The notes under the pieces: model-generated
Told to the model about the DNA's origin: nothing
The model's input: only the letters and a program-made list of their open reading frames with translations
Databases searched by the model: none
Program-made: the position numbers and the translations under genes
Shown here: positions 23,729-31,858 of the stretch, piece after piece
How positions within the stretch are numbered: position 1 is the first letter of the stretch
Layout: every line of letters begins with the position of its first letter
From: Planctomycetota bacterium
Lineage (GTDB): Bacteria; Planctomycetota; UBA1135
NCBI GenBank assembly: GCA_030748415.1
Contig: JASMMA010000002.1
Span: 162,604 to 226,603, forward strand
Direction: 5' to 3'
DNA: 64,000 bases

Positions 23729-25690
23729 CTACCCCTCCTTTGCCTCGTACTCTGCCTTGAGGCCTTGAAGTACGGTGGGGTCGGCAAGGGTGGTGGTGTC
23801 GCCGATTGTTTTGCCTTCAGCCATGTCGCGCAGGAGGCGGCGCATGATTTTTCCCGAGCGAGTTTTGGGAAGTTCGGGAGTGAAGTGAACAGCTTCGGGT
23901 CGGGCGAGTCCGCCGATGAGCTTGGCAACATGAGTGCGAATTTCTTCAGCAAGCTCAGGCGATGAGTCGTTGCCGCCTCGGAGAATGACAAAGCCGACAG
24001 GCGCTTGCCCTTTGAGTTCATGGTTCACCCCAATCACCGCAGCTTCGGCAACCGAAGGATGGTCCACGAGCGCACTTTCAATTTCCATCGTGGACAAACG
24101 ATGGCCAGAAACATTCATGACATCATCCACGCGCCCAAGAACCCAAATGAAAGAATCTTCATCTCGCTTGGCACCGTCGCCAGGGAAGTAGTTGCCTGGG
24201 AACCGCGACCAGTAAGTGGCCTCATATCTTTCCGGGTCGCCCCACAAGCCGCGAAGCATCGAAGGCCAAGGTCGAGTCAAAACTAAGTAGCCGCCGCCGG
24301 GGCCAGGAATCTCCTCTCCGTCTTCGTTGAAAAGTTTGGCCTCAATACCAGGGAATGGAGTTGTTGCCGAACCCGGCACCGTTGTGGTTAAGCCAGGCAA
24401 AGGAGTAATCATGATTCCACCCGTTTCGGTTTGCCACCAGGTATCCACAATCGGGCAGCGCCCGCCGCCAATGTGATGTAAGTACCAAACCCATGCTTCT
24501 GGGTTGATGGGTTCGCCCACGGTTCCGAGTAAACGCAACTTGGATAAATCATGTTTGGCGGGGTGTTCGTCGCCCCATTTCATAAAGGCGCGAATTGCCG
24601 TGGGTGCGGTATAGAAAACGGTCACGCCATATTTTGAACACAACTCCCAGAAACGATCCAAGCCCGGGTGGTTGGGCGCGCCTTCGTACATAACTTGGCT
24701 TACACCGTTTGCCATCGGTCCAAACACGATGTAAGAGTGGCCAGTAATCCAACCGATGTCGGCCGTGCACCAATAAACATCGGTTTCAGGTTTTAAATCA
24801 AACACTAGGTTCGTGGTAGCAAGCGCACCAGTCATGTAGCCTCCCGTCGTGTGCATGATTCCTTTGGGTTTTCCAGTTGTGCCACTTGTATAAAGAATGA
24901 ACAACAAATCTTCGCTGTCCATGGAAAGCGGCTCGCATTCATCCGATTGGGAATCCACTACGGCAGTCCATTCCACATCGCGAGAGTCCCCTTCCGCAGA
25001 AGTGGTCACGCCTTCACCGCGCCGCCAAACCAAAACATTTTCGATGGAAGGGCATTCGGCAACGGCTTCATCAGATACTACTTTCAGGTCCAAAACTTTG
25101 CCGCGCCGCCATGTGCCATCGGCGGTAATGAGTAGTTTCGCTTCTTGGTCTTGGATGCGGTCCTTCAAGGATGTGGCAGAAAAGCCAGCAAAGACAACGG
25201 AAAACACAGCCCCAATGCGGGCACAGGCCAAAACGGCCATCGCAAGCTCAGGAACCATAGGCATGTAGAGAGTGACGCGGTCTCCCTTTTCAATGCCAAG
25301 TGATTTGAGACCGTTGGCCACCTTGCATACTCCTTTCAACATGTCGGAGTAGGTCAGCGTTTTTGCATCGCCCGGTTCCCCTTCCCAGTAATAGGCAACC
25401 CGTTCGCCGTTTCCGGAAGCAACATGGCGGTCTAAGCATTGAACACTGGCGTTGAGTTTTCCATCTAGAAACCACTTCGCATAAGGTGGCTTCCAGTCCA
25501 GAACTTGGGACCATTTTTGATCCCACTCAAGTTTTTCTGCCCAATCGCTCCACCAGCCCTGCCAGTCCGAATCCGCCCTCGCCCAAACTTCGGGGTCATT
25601 GCAGTTGGCTTGGGATGCAAAGTCAGCAGGTGGTGGGAAGTTGCGATGCTCTTCGAGAAGAGTGTCGATGGCTTTTGGGGAATCAGTCAT
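23729..25690 (-). CDS. acs: Acetyl-CoA synthetase (AMP-forming)
   Basis: Activates acetate to acetyl-CoA via acetyl-AMP in the cytoplasm. 653 residues, the typical length. The P-loop YTSGTTGKPKGIMH, TWWQTETGG, RVDDVMNVSGHRLST (the hinge and acetate pocket) and the C-terminal KTRSGKIMRR with the acylatable lysine are all intact, so the enzyme should be active and possibly controlled by lysine acetylation. The start at 25690 gives the usual N-terminal part (YAKWFLDGKLNASVQCLDRH). lpxA lies 12 bp upstream on the same strand, an unusual functional pairing. Confidence 0.95.
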   Translation of the reverse strand: MTDSPKAIDTLLEEHRNFPPPADFASQANCNDPEVWARADSDWQGWWSDWAEKLEWDQKWSQVLDWKPPYAKWFLDGKLNASVQCLDRHVASGNGERVAYYWEGEPGDAKTLTYSDMLKGVCKVANGLKSLGIEKGDRVTLYMPMVPELAMAVLACARIGAVFSVVFAGFSATSLKDRIQDQEAKLLITADGTWRRGKVLDLKVVSDEAVAECPSIENVLVWRRGEGVTTSAEGDSRDVEWTAVVDSQSDECEPLSMDSEDLLFILYTSGTTGKPKGIMHTTGGYMTGALATTNLVFDLKPETDVYWCTADIGWITGHSYIVFGPMANGVSQVMYEGAPNHPGLDRFWELCSKYGVTVFYTAPTAIRAFMKWGDEHPAKHDLSKLRLLGTVGEPINPEAWVWYLHHIGGGRCPIVDTWWQTETGGIMITPLPGLTTTVPGSATTPFPGIEAKLFNEDGEEIPGPGGGYLVLTRPWPSMLRGLWGDPERYEATYWSRFPGNYFPGDGAKRDEDSFIWVLGRVDDVMNVSGHRLSTMEIESALVDHPSVAEAAVIGVNHELKGQAPVGFVILRGGNDSSPELAEEIRTHVAKLIGGLARPEAVHFTPELPKTRSGKIMRRLLRDMAEGKTIGDTTTLADPTVLQGLKAEYEAKEG

Positions 25691-25702
25691 TTCGGAGGTT
25701 GT

Positions 25703-26509
25703 TTAGGAAGTGCGCTCAGGGCCGGCGCAAACACCGCGCTTAGAAGTTAAAACAAAGTTGGCAAGTTCGCGCACGCTTGGGAATTCACTTTCAGTGCAAG
25801 AGTTCGCTGTTTCGGTAGGGGAGTCGCCACTTGTGAACAGAGTGTGCAAGGCACGGCGAAGAGCATCGCGCTCTTCAGGGCTAAACCCCGCACGGCGGAG
25901 CCCAATGGTGTTTGGGGTGCGCCAGCGAATCGGGTATGAGCCGGCAACAATGGAAAAGGGTGGAGCATCTTTAGTGACCATGCTTCCGCCGCCCACCATG
26001 GTCATGCGACCCACTTTCCCAAATTGGTGAACCGCAGAACTTGCAACAAGGATTGCACCCTCGCCCACCTCAGCGTGCCCAGCAACTGCGGAATGGTTTA
26101 CAAGAGTGGCACCTGTGCGAATGATGGAGTTATGCCCGACATGGCTTCCTGCCATCATCATTACGCCGTCTTCTAAAACGGTGGCGCTTTCATCCCCACT
26201 TGCTCGGTGCACGGTGCAATGTTCAAAGATGCGGCAGTTCTCTCCAATCAAAACTCGTGAACGCTCGCCGGCATAGTCTTTGTCGGCCGGTTCGCCGCCG
26301 AGGGCGCTTCCAGTTCCAATTCGAGTCCCAGCACCAATGATGGTGCGGCCGCTTAAGTGAACATGGGGGCCAAGTTTGACACCTTCGCCTAATTCCACAC
26401 CTGGTTCAACCACGCACCAAGGGCCGACTTCCACGCCGCCGGCCAATTCTGAACCTGGCAAAACCACGGCAGTGGGGTGAATGAGGGGCTCCTCGAGTGA
26501 AGGGTTCAT
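25703..26509 (-). CDS. lpxA: Acyl-ACP-UDP-N-acetylglucosamine O-acyltransferase
   Basis: First step of lipid A synthesis. 268 residues with a left-handed beta-helix of hexapeptide repeats (GVEVGPWCVVEPGVELGEGV, GHAEVGEGAILVASSAVHQF). The catalytic histidine region HVGHNSIIRTGATLVNHSAV and the PADKDYAGE loop are characteristic of LpxA rather than LpxD or generic acetyltransferases. Its presence implies that the organism can make lipid A or a similar outer-membrane lipid. It is divergent from the first amidohydrolase gene, with only 12 bp between the start codons. Confidence 0.88.
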   Translation of the reverse strand: MNPSLEEPLIHPTAVVLPGSELAGGVEVGPWCVVEPGVELGEGVKLGPHVHLSGRTIIGAGTRIGTGSALGGEPADKDYAGERSRVLIGENCRIFEHCTVHRASGDESATVLEDGVMMMAGSHVGHNSIIRTGATLVNHSAVAGHAEVGEGAILVASSAVHQFGKVGRMTMVGGGSMVTKDAPPFSIVAGSYPIRWRTPNTIGLRRAGFSPEERDALRRALHTLFTSGDSPTETANSCTESEFPSVRELANFVLTSKRGVCAGPERTS

Positions 26510-26521
26510 CCCCCCCAGTTT

Positions 26522-27961
26522 ATGAAAGCATTTGGAATGGTGGAAAAGGCAAACTGCCGCTACTCTCCTTCCGTAGAGATTCTTAACACCTCCCCATCTC
26601 CATTGCCCTTTCCCCCCCGCCTAATCTTTTCCGCTGCCCTGTGCTTGCTCGCCTTGGTTCCCACCACGAGCGCCCAAAGTGCTGCGCCTACTCTTTATCG
26701 TGCGAATTCCGCCTGGCTCCCTGACGGGGAGATCATTCAGCCGGCTTATTTGCTCGTACGCGATGGCAAGCTTGCCTCGATAAGCTCCAGCAAGCCCATG
26801 ATGGCCCGAAACCTCCAAGTTGTTGAAATCAAAGGGGTTGCGACGGCTGGAATGGTCGATTCCTGGGCCAACCTTGTGCCCACTGAGCTTCTTTCAGCTC
26901 AATCACGGCCCGCCTCTTTGCAGGTGACGGATGTCCTTCCTGTGGATGTTCCTGGTGTAGATCCCCACTTGGCAATGAGAGTTCGTGCGGCCCTGCGAGC
27001 TGGTGTTGTGGCGGGCTATCTCGGGACGGGTGGCGCTGAAATGCAACAAGGCTTGGGCACCCCCGTTACCTTTGGTGCTTCCCACCTCCCTATTGCTACA
27101 GGAAAACCAGCCTTGGATTTGGCCATGGGCTCCGCCAGGATGAATGGTAGTAGAGCCTTTAAGGCCACGAAACAAGTCTCTGAACTTTTGTCTTCCGCCC
27201 AGACCCTCCAAGACTCCTTAGACGAGTACTCCGAGAAGCTGGAGAAATACGAAAAGGACATGGAGGAGTACAAGAAGAAGCTCGAGGAATTTGGCAAGAA
27301 GAAGAAAGAGGCAGAAAAGTCCGCCGCTGAAGACCCCAAGAAGAATGGGGAGAAAAAGAAAGGGGAGAAAAAGAAATCTCCACCTAAGCGCCCCAAGCCT
27401 CCTGTCAAACCCACTCCAAGCCTCACGCAAGCCTGGCTCTTAGATGTCATTCACGGTGAACGAACCCTTCGCCTTCATGCCGACCGAGCTTGGGATATCA
27501 ATCAAGCTGTAGCCCTTCAAAAAAAATACGGTCTGGATATGGTCATCGTGGGTGGACACGAAGCGGACTTGGTTGCCGAAAAACTTGCCGAAGCTGAAGT
27601 CCCTGTTGTTCTACCAGTTCATCGGCCTAGCTCATACATTCAGCCCGAGCGGAGCTTTGCCACCCGCTACCAAACTTTGACCGAAGCTGGAGTGAAAGTT
27701 GCCCTCGCTTCTGGAAGTGGTGATGGATCGCGAGCGCTCATGCTCATCCGCGCCGGGAATCTTGTTGCTGCCGGCTCTGACATGGCGGTTGTTTGGGAAT
27801 CCCTGACCACCATCCCGGCTGGAATCCTTGGCCTGAATAAAGGCCCTGGGAGCTTAAGTCCGGGTGCTCCAGCAGACTTCCTTCTTTTTGACGGGCCGCA
27901 TCCGTTCGATGCCTCCTCCTCCTTCCAAACGCACACCGCCATGGGAGGACTTTTGAAATGA
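26522..27961 (+). CDS. Amidohydrolase-fold exported protein, array gene 1 (metal site lost)
   Basis: 479 residues. Following a long n-region is a signal-like helix (LIFSAALCLLALVPTTSA). The fold follows amidohydrolases: a small beta domain (AYLLVRDGKLASISSS), a TIM-barrel-like middle and a terminal GSLSPGAPADFLLFDG typical of the family. The first-strand HxH is absent (AGMVDSWANL) and no catalytic Asp is evident near VALASGSGDGS, so it is unlikely to be a metal hydrolase. Residues 222-300 form a lysine/glutamate-rich coiled coil inserted in the barrel (EEYKKKLEEFGKKKKEAEK). The start at 26522 is uncertain; an in-frame ATG lies at 26537. It overlaps the next gene by 4 bp. Confidence 0.8.
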   Translation: MKAFGMVEKANCRYSPSVEILNTSPSPLPFPPRLIFSAALCLLALVPTTSAQSAAPTLYRANSAWLPDGEIIQPAYLLVRDGKLASISSSKPMMARNLQVVEIKGVATAGMVDSWANLVPTELLSAQSRPASLQVTDVLPVDVPGVDPHLAMRVRAALRAGVVAGYLGTGGAEMQQGLGTPVTFGASHLPIATGKPALDLAMGSARMNGSRAFKATKQVSELLSSAQTLQDSLDEYSEKLEKYEKDMEEYKKKLEEFGKKKKEAEKSAAEDPKKNGEKKKGEKKKSPPKRPKPPVKPTPSLTQAWLLDVIHGERTLRLHADRAWDINQAVALQKKYGLDMVIVGGHEADLVAEKLAEAEVPVVLPVHRPSSYIQPERSFATRYQTLTEAGVKVALASGSGDGSRALMLIRAGNLVAAGSDMAVVWESLTTIPAGILGLNKGPGSLSPGAPADFLLFDGPHPFDASSSFQTHTAMGGLLK

Positions 27962-29076
27962 TTCTTTCGACCCTTCTTTTCGCTTTTCTAGAGACTCCTC
28001 TTTCGGGTGATGTTTCCGATGCCATAGTCCTTCAGCCCAAGGCAGTGATTCTTCCTGATGGATCTCTCTCCGAAGGGGTTTCGGTTCTTTTGCGCGGCGA
28101 CAAAATTTTGGCTGTTGGAAAATCTATTCCGATGCCCCCAGGTGTTCAAAAGGTTCAGTTAGATGGGGTTCTTGCTCCTGGATTCATTGACGCTTTTTCT
28201 TTGAGTTATTCAGGAGCTGCTCAAGAGTCTAGTCAAGCTCTTACTCCCAACCTTCGCATAGTGGATGAACTCCAGGCCGAAGACACACCCTGGGAGGCCG
28301 CTCTACAAGCTGGCATCACATCGGTGCATGTTGTCCCGAATCCCAAGGGGGGCGGTGACCCATACCATGTGCTTGCAGGTTGGAGCGCTTTGATTCGAAC
28401 TGGAACGGGTTATGGCGTGGACAATTATCTTGAGTCCCGCACCCTTATTGGGCGGTCGCGCCAAACACTGGGAACGCTTTCGGACATGGAGCGTAGTCGG
28501 GAAGGGGGGCCATCCTCCCTAGCAGGTATATCGGGAATGTTGGCCGATGTTTCTAAAACGGTACCACTCGCACGGCACGGCGCACTTGCCTTTGTGGATA
28601 GTGCTGAAGGTGTTCGTTTAGTGCAAAGTGTGAGTGCGGAACAAAAATTCGAGACCCACTTTCTGTGTCGCGGGGATGTTGCAAGTTATGGGGGTGAGTT
28701 GAACTCTTTCCTTGTTGGACTTTCTGCAATGACGGACACATCTTTTTCTCCACGCCTGATGGAGACTTGGCGCCGCCTGCATTCTTCCAATGTCCGCATT
28801 GCCTTTGGGACCGATGGTTCAAACGCATCTCTGCGGGAAACATCCATGGCCTTTGCCCGTGCAACTGGAGATTCTCCTGCTGCTATGGCGGCGATTACAT
28901 CGAACGCCGCTGAAATTGCCGGAATGGGCGGAAAACTAGGGGTTTTGAAACCTGGAGCCCGCGCAGATTTGGTCTTGTGGAGCGCCCATCCCCTTGATGC
29001 CAGCGCACGGGTTCAAGCAGTCATGCTTGCCGGAAAAACCGCCTGGTCTGCTCCTTATCAGGAGGTTCAAGAATAA
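27958..29076 (+). CDS. Amidohydrolase-fold exported protein, array gene 2
   Basis: 372 residues with a short N-terminal hydrophobic export signal (MILSTLLFAFLETPLSG). The amidohydrolase composite domain (VSVLLRGDKILAVGKS) and terminal segment (LGVLKPGARADLVLWSAHPLDA) are clear. The HxH strand reads APGFIDAFSLSYSG, so two metal-binding histidines are missing, but the Asp of the eighth strand (IAFGTDGSN) remains. It is probably a degenerate or non-hydrolytic member. ATGA overlap with the gene before and TAATG overlap with the next show tight translational coupling. Confidence 0.8.
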   Translation: MILSTLLFAFLETPLSGDVSDAIVLQPKAVILPDGSLSEGVSVLLRGDKILAVGKSIPMPPGVQKVQLDGVLAPGFIDAFSLSYSGAAQESSQALTPNLRIVDELQAEDTPWEAALQAGITSVHVVPNPKGGGDPYHVLAGWSALIRTGTGYGVDNYLESRTLIGRSRQTLGTLSDMERSREGGPSSLAGISGMLADVSKTVPLARHGALAFVDSAEGVRLVQSVSAEQKFETHFLCRGDVASYGGELNSFLVGLSAMTDTSFSPRLMETWRRLHSSNVRIAFGTDGSNASLRETSMAFARATGDSPAAMAAITSNAAEIAGMGGKLGVLKPGARADLVLWSAHPLDASARVQAVMLAGKTAWSAPYQEVQE

Positions 29077-30497
29077 TGATTTTTGCAAGTTTCTTCCTAG
29101 GGTTCTTTGCAGCCCCTCAAGCTGAATCCATAACCCTTTCTGCAGACCTTTTGCATGATGGCCGCGGCAACACGATTGAAAACGCCATCGTGGAAGTTGA
29201 AGATGGAAAAATCATTTCGATTTCAACTGGAAAGGCTCCAAAAGATTCGATTTATGTCGAAAGCGCGACCCTGACTCCCGGATTGGTGGATGCTTATTCC
29301 CTCATGGGTGTGAATGACGCGACCGTTGAACAACGCCGCGAAAGCACACCCTCTTTGCGCTTGAGTTTGAGCGCCGATTTGGATTCGCCGTCTTTCGCGC
29401 GCGCAGCTGGACAAGGTGTGACCTCTGCATTCGTGACTCCCGACTCCCTCAATGTGATTGGTGGGTTGGGCATGGTGGTCAAAACATCGGGAGGCCAATC
29501 ATCGAATCTTTTTGCATCAGGTCATTCTGCCGCGAAAGTTCTTTCTGATTCTGCAGGATTAAAAATATCTCTTGGCTCCGATGCTAGTCGGCAAAACCGT
29601 TCTCCTTGGGGACAACCTTCCGATGTTTTTATTCGCCGTCCCACCACTCGCATGGGGGTCACTTGGGTTATTCGCCGACAGTTTCATGCCGCTCTTGCAT
29701 ATCGCAAGGCCCGCGCCGCTGGTGAAGTTGCCCTCAACCACGACATGGAAGTTTTGGTTGCCGCTCTTGAAGGCGAGATTCCTGTTCGCGTGCATGCGCG
29801 CCGTGCCCACGACATTCAAACCGCTCTCAGACTGCGCGAAGAATTTGGATGGCCCTTCATGATTATTGAAGAGGGAACCGAGTCGCACAAAATTGCCAAC
29901 CTTCTCGCTGAAGCTGGTATCCCTGTCGTGCTTGGCCCTGCTTACACCTCTACCGGAAAATCACTCACTAACTCACCAACTCTTGAAGAGTTGCGCCAGC
30001 TCGCTTCCCCGCCTGCAGTTTGTTGTGAGCACGAACACGAAGAAGAAGATCGCGAAGGAACTGGAATTGTTTCTGTTGATGGTGTCGCTCGCGACATTCT
30101 TCTTCTTGCCGTTCGCCCAAGCGAAGCAAGCGGTCTTTCATCCGGCCGTTGGACCGAGGGCGACTTTGCAACTCCCGCCACAGCAGGTCTTCTCGAAAAT
30201 GCTGGAACCGGTTTTGCTTTGGGCAGTGCAGAAGCACACGATGCTATGGCCACTGAAGCCAGTCTCATTCATCAAGCACGCCAGGCCGTTCGGTGGGGGC
30301 TTTCCCCAGAGGCCGCCCTTGCCGCTTGCACCTCCATCCCTGCCGCCCTTTGCGGCCTCTCCGAACAAACGGGTTCCATAGAACCTGGAATGGATGCCGA
30401 CCTCGTTCTTTGGTCCGGCGACCCACTCGACGCTTCCTCCAGCCCACTTATCGTCCTCATTGACGGCAAAGTAGTTTTGGATCGCCGCGCCGAATAG
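29076..30497 (+). CDS. Amidohydrolase-fold exported protein, array gene 3
   Basis: 473 residues, with an N-terminal hydrophobic segment (MIFASFFLGFFAAPQAES). The family pattern AIVEVEDGKIISIS and the closing TGSIEPGMDADLVLWSGDPLD are present. The HxH is replaced by TPGLVDAYSLMG. The barrel keeps a VRVHARRAHDIQTALRL strand, a form seen in several genes of this array, and an HEHEEEDREG loop in the middle. The position of the catalytic Asp is ALGSAEAHDAM, so the usual metal site is not intact. Function unknown. It is preceded by a good GGAGG ribosome-binding site within the previous gene. Confidence 0.8.
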   Translation: MIFASFFLGFFAAPQAESITLSADLLHDGRGNTIENAIVEVEDGKIISISTGKAPKDSIYVESATLTPGLVDAYSLMGVNDATVEQRRESTPSLRLSLSADLDSPSFARAAGQGVTSAFVTPDSLNVIGGLGMVVKTSGGQSSNLFASGHSAAKVLSDSAGLKISLGSDASRQNRSPWGQPSDVFIRRPTTRMGVTWVIRRQFHAALAYRKARAAGEVALNHDMEVLVAALEGEIPVRVHARRAHDIQTALRLREEFGWPFMIIEEGTESHKIANLLAEAGIPVVLGPAYTSTGKSLTNSPTLEELRQLASPPAVCCEHEHEEEDREGTGIVSVDGVARDILLLAVRPSEASGLSSGRWTEGDFATPATAGLLENAGTGFALGSAEAHDAMATEASLIHQARQAVRWGLSPEAALAACTSIPAALCGLSEQTGSIEPGMDADLVLWSGDPLDASSSPLIVLIDGKVVLDRRAE

Positions 30498-30499
30498 GA

Positions 30500-31858
30500 A
30501 TGTTGAACATGCGAAATCTTTTTACCCTTCTTCTTTTACTGACTCTTGGTTCAACTTTGGTTGCCCAAGGGGAATCCGTAGCTCTTCGTGTTGGCAAAAT
30601 TGTTCAGCCTGATGGACGCACCATGGAAAACGCAACGGTACTCGTTGAAAACGGCCGCATTTCTGCCGTAGGCGGCGCCGACCTAGAGCTTCCATTTGAT
30701 GTTCTGCTTCGTGAATTCCCAGAGGCGACACTGTTCCCGGGCTTTTGTGAAGTGCACACCTCGAGCGGAACCGATCGTTCCAATGAAAATGTTCCCGTCG
30801 CTCCGTTTTTGGATGTCAAAGATTCGATTGACCCCGTCGCCTACTTTTATGAAGATGAACTTCGAGGTGGCACGATTGCAATCGGTGTGATTCCTGGAAA
30901 CAACTGCGTGATTGGTGGACTCGGCCGCGTTGTTGCCCCTGCGGGAATGACTGTGGAAGCGATGACTCTTTCCGCCGACATGGGAATGAAGATTGCATTT
31001 GGCCCCAAGTCTCGATGGAACCGTGGAGCGCAACTTGCCGAACTTCGCGAGGCTATCGAAAACCTCAATCAGTCGCTTAAAAAGTTGGGCAAAGACCTTG
31101 TCGAGAAGGGCGCCCGCGAAGCAGACCTTCGTTCCGTTGATGAAGAAGTCGAGGAAAAGCAAGACGATGGCGATTCCTTAGATAGTGCCGGCGGCTACAT
31201 TCGATATGGCGATGACTTTGAAGGCAAGGAATTGATTTCGGAAGAAGATGTATCCGAAACCAACCGGGGTTTGGTAGATATTTTGAACGGCGATCACCGC
31301 CTTTGGTTGTGGACTCCAAAACCAACCGACATTGCCCACGCTCGTGATTGGCTGGACACCCACGGCTTGGGTGATAATGCTGTCTTTGTCGTGACTCCCG
31401 AAGCATGGAAGGCTGCCAGCCAATTAAAAGAAGCAGGTCAACCTGTCGTTCTCTCCGGCGGCCTTTGGCATATTGAACGCGACCCAATTACTTGGGAAGA
31501 AAAGAAAACGTTTGCACCAAAAGCTTTTCTGGATGCAGGTGTTGCGGTGGCAATTTCTTCCAACAAAAGCCGCCTCGGCCCAGATCGACTCGCCTATCAA
31601 GCTGCAACCTGCGTTCGAGAGGGAATGTCCCGCCGTGAAGCCATGGCAGCTGTGACCTCACTCCCTGCCGCAGCGTGGGGGATGGGCGACCGCATGGGTC
31701 GCATCGCCCCTGGTCGAGATGGCAGTTTTGTTCTTCTTGATGGCGATCCACTCGATATTCGTTCGCGCGTGTTGGGTGTTTGGGTAAAAGGTTCCCGTGT
31801 GTATGACCGTGCGACTGATGAACGCTTGAAGCGCTTGGAAGAGGGGCGGCAAAAGTGA
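30500..31858 (+). CDS. Amidohydrolase-fold exported protein, array gene 4
   Basis: 452 residues with a signal peptide (NLFTLLLLLTLGSTLVAQG). ATVLVENGRISAVGG and the end RMGRIAPGRDGSFVLLDGDP place it in the amidohydrolase family. The metal strand reads FPGFCEVHTSSG, which keeps only one His; the eighth-strand Asp is replaced (AISSNKSRLGPDR). An acidic insertion (SVDEEVEEKQDDGDSLDS) occurs mid-barrel. It starts 2 bp after gene 3 and overlaps gene 5 by 4 bp (GTGA). Probably non-catalytic in the classical sense. Confidence 0.8.
   Translation: MLNMRNLFTLLLLLTLGSTLVAQGESVALRVGKIVQPDGRTMENATVLVENGRISAVGGADLELPFDVLLREFPEATLFPGFCEVHTSSGTDRSNENVPVAPFLDVKDSIDPVAYFYEDELRGGTIAIGVIPGNNCVIGGLGRVVAPAGMTVEAMTLSADMGMKIAFGPKSRWNRGAQLAELREAIENLNQSLKKLGKDLVEKGAREADLRSVDEEVEEKQDDGDSLDSAGGYIRYGDDFEGKELISEEDVSETNRGLVDILNGDHRLWLWTPKPTDIAHARDWLDTHGLGDNAVFVVTPEAWKAASQLKEAGQPVVLSGGLWHIERDPITWEEKKTFAPKAFLDAGVAVAISSNKSRLGPDRLAYQAATCVREGMSRREAMAAVTSLPAAAWGMGDRMGRIAPGRDGSFVLLDGDPLDIRSRVLGVWVKGSRVYDRATDERLKRLEEGRQK

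Noticed and set aside
23539..24021. 160-codon minus-strand reading frame overlapping the end of acs
   Set aside because: Out of frame with the highly conserved acs C-terminus; its product is low-complexity and Ser/Lys-rich, with no recognisable domain.
27016..27450. Long minus-strand reading frames opposite the Lys-rich insertion of array gene 1
   Set aside because: They are the antisense of AAG/GAG codon runs, giving Phe/Leu-rich products; an effect of composition.
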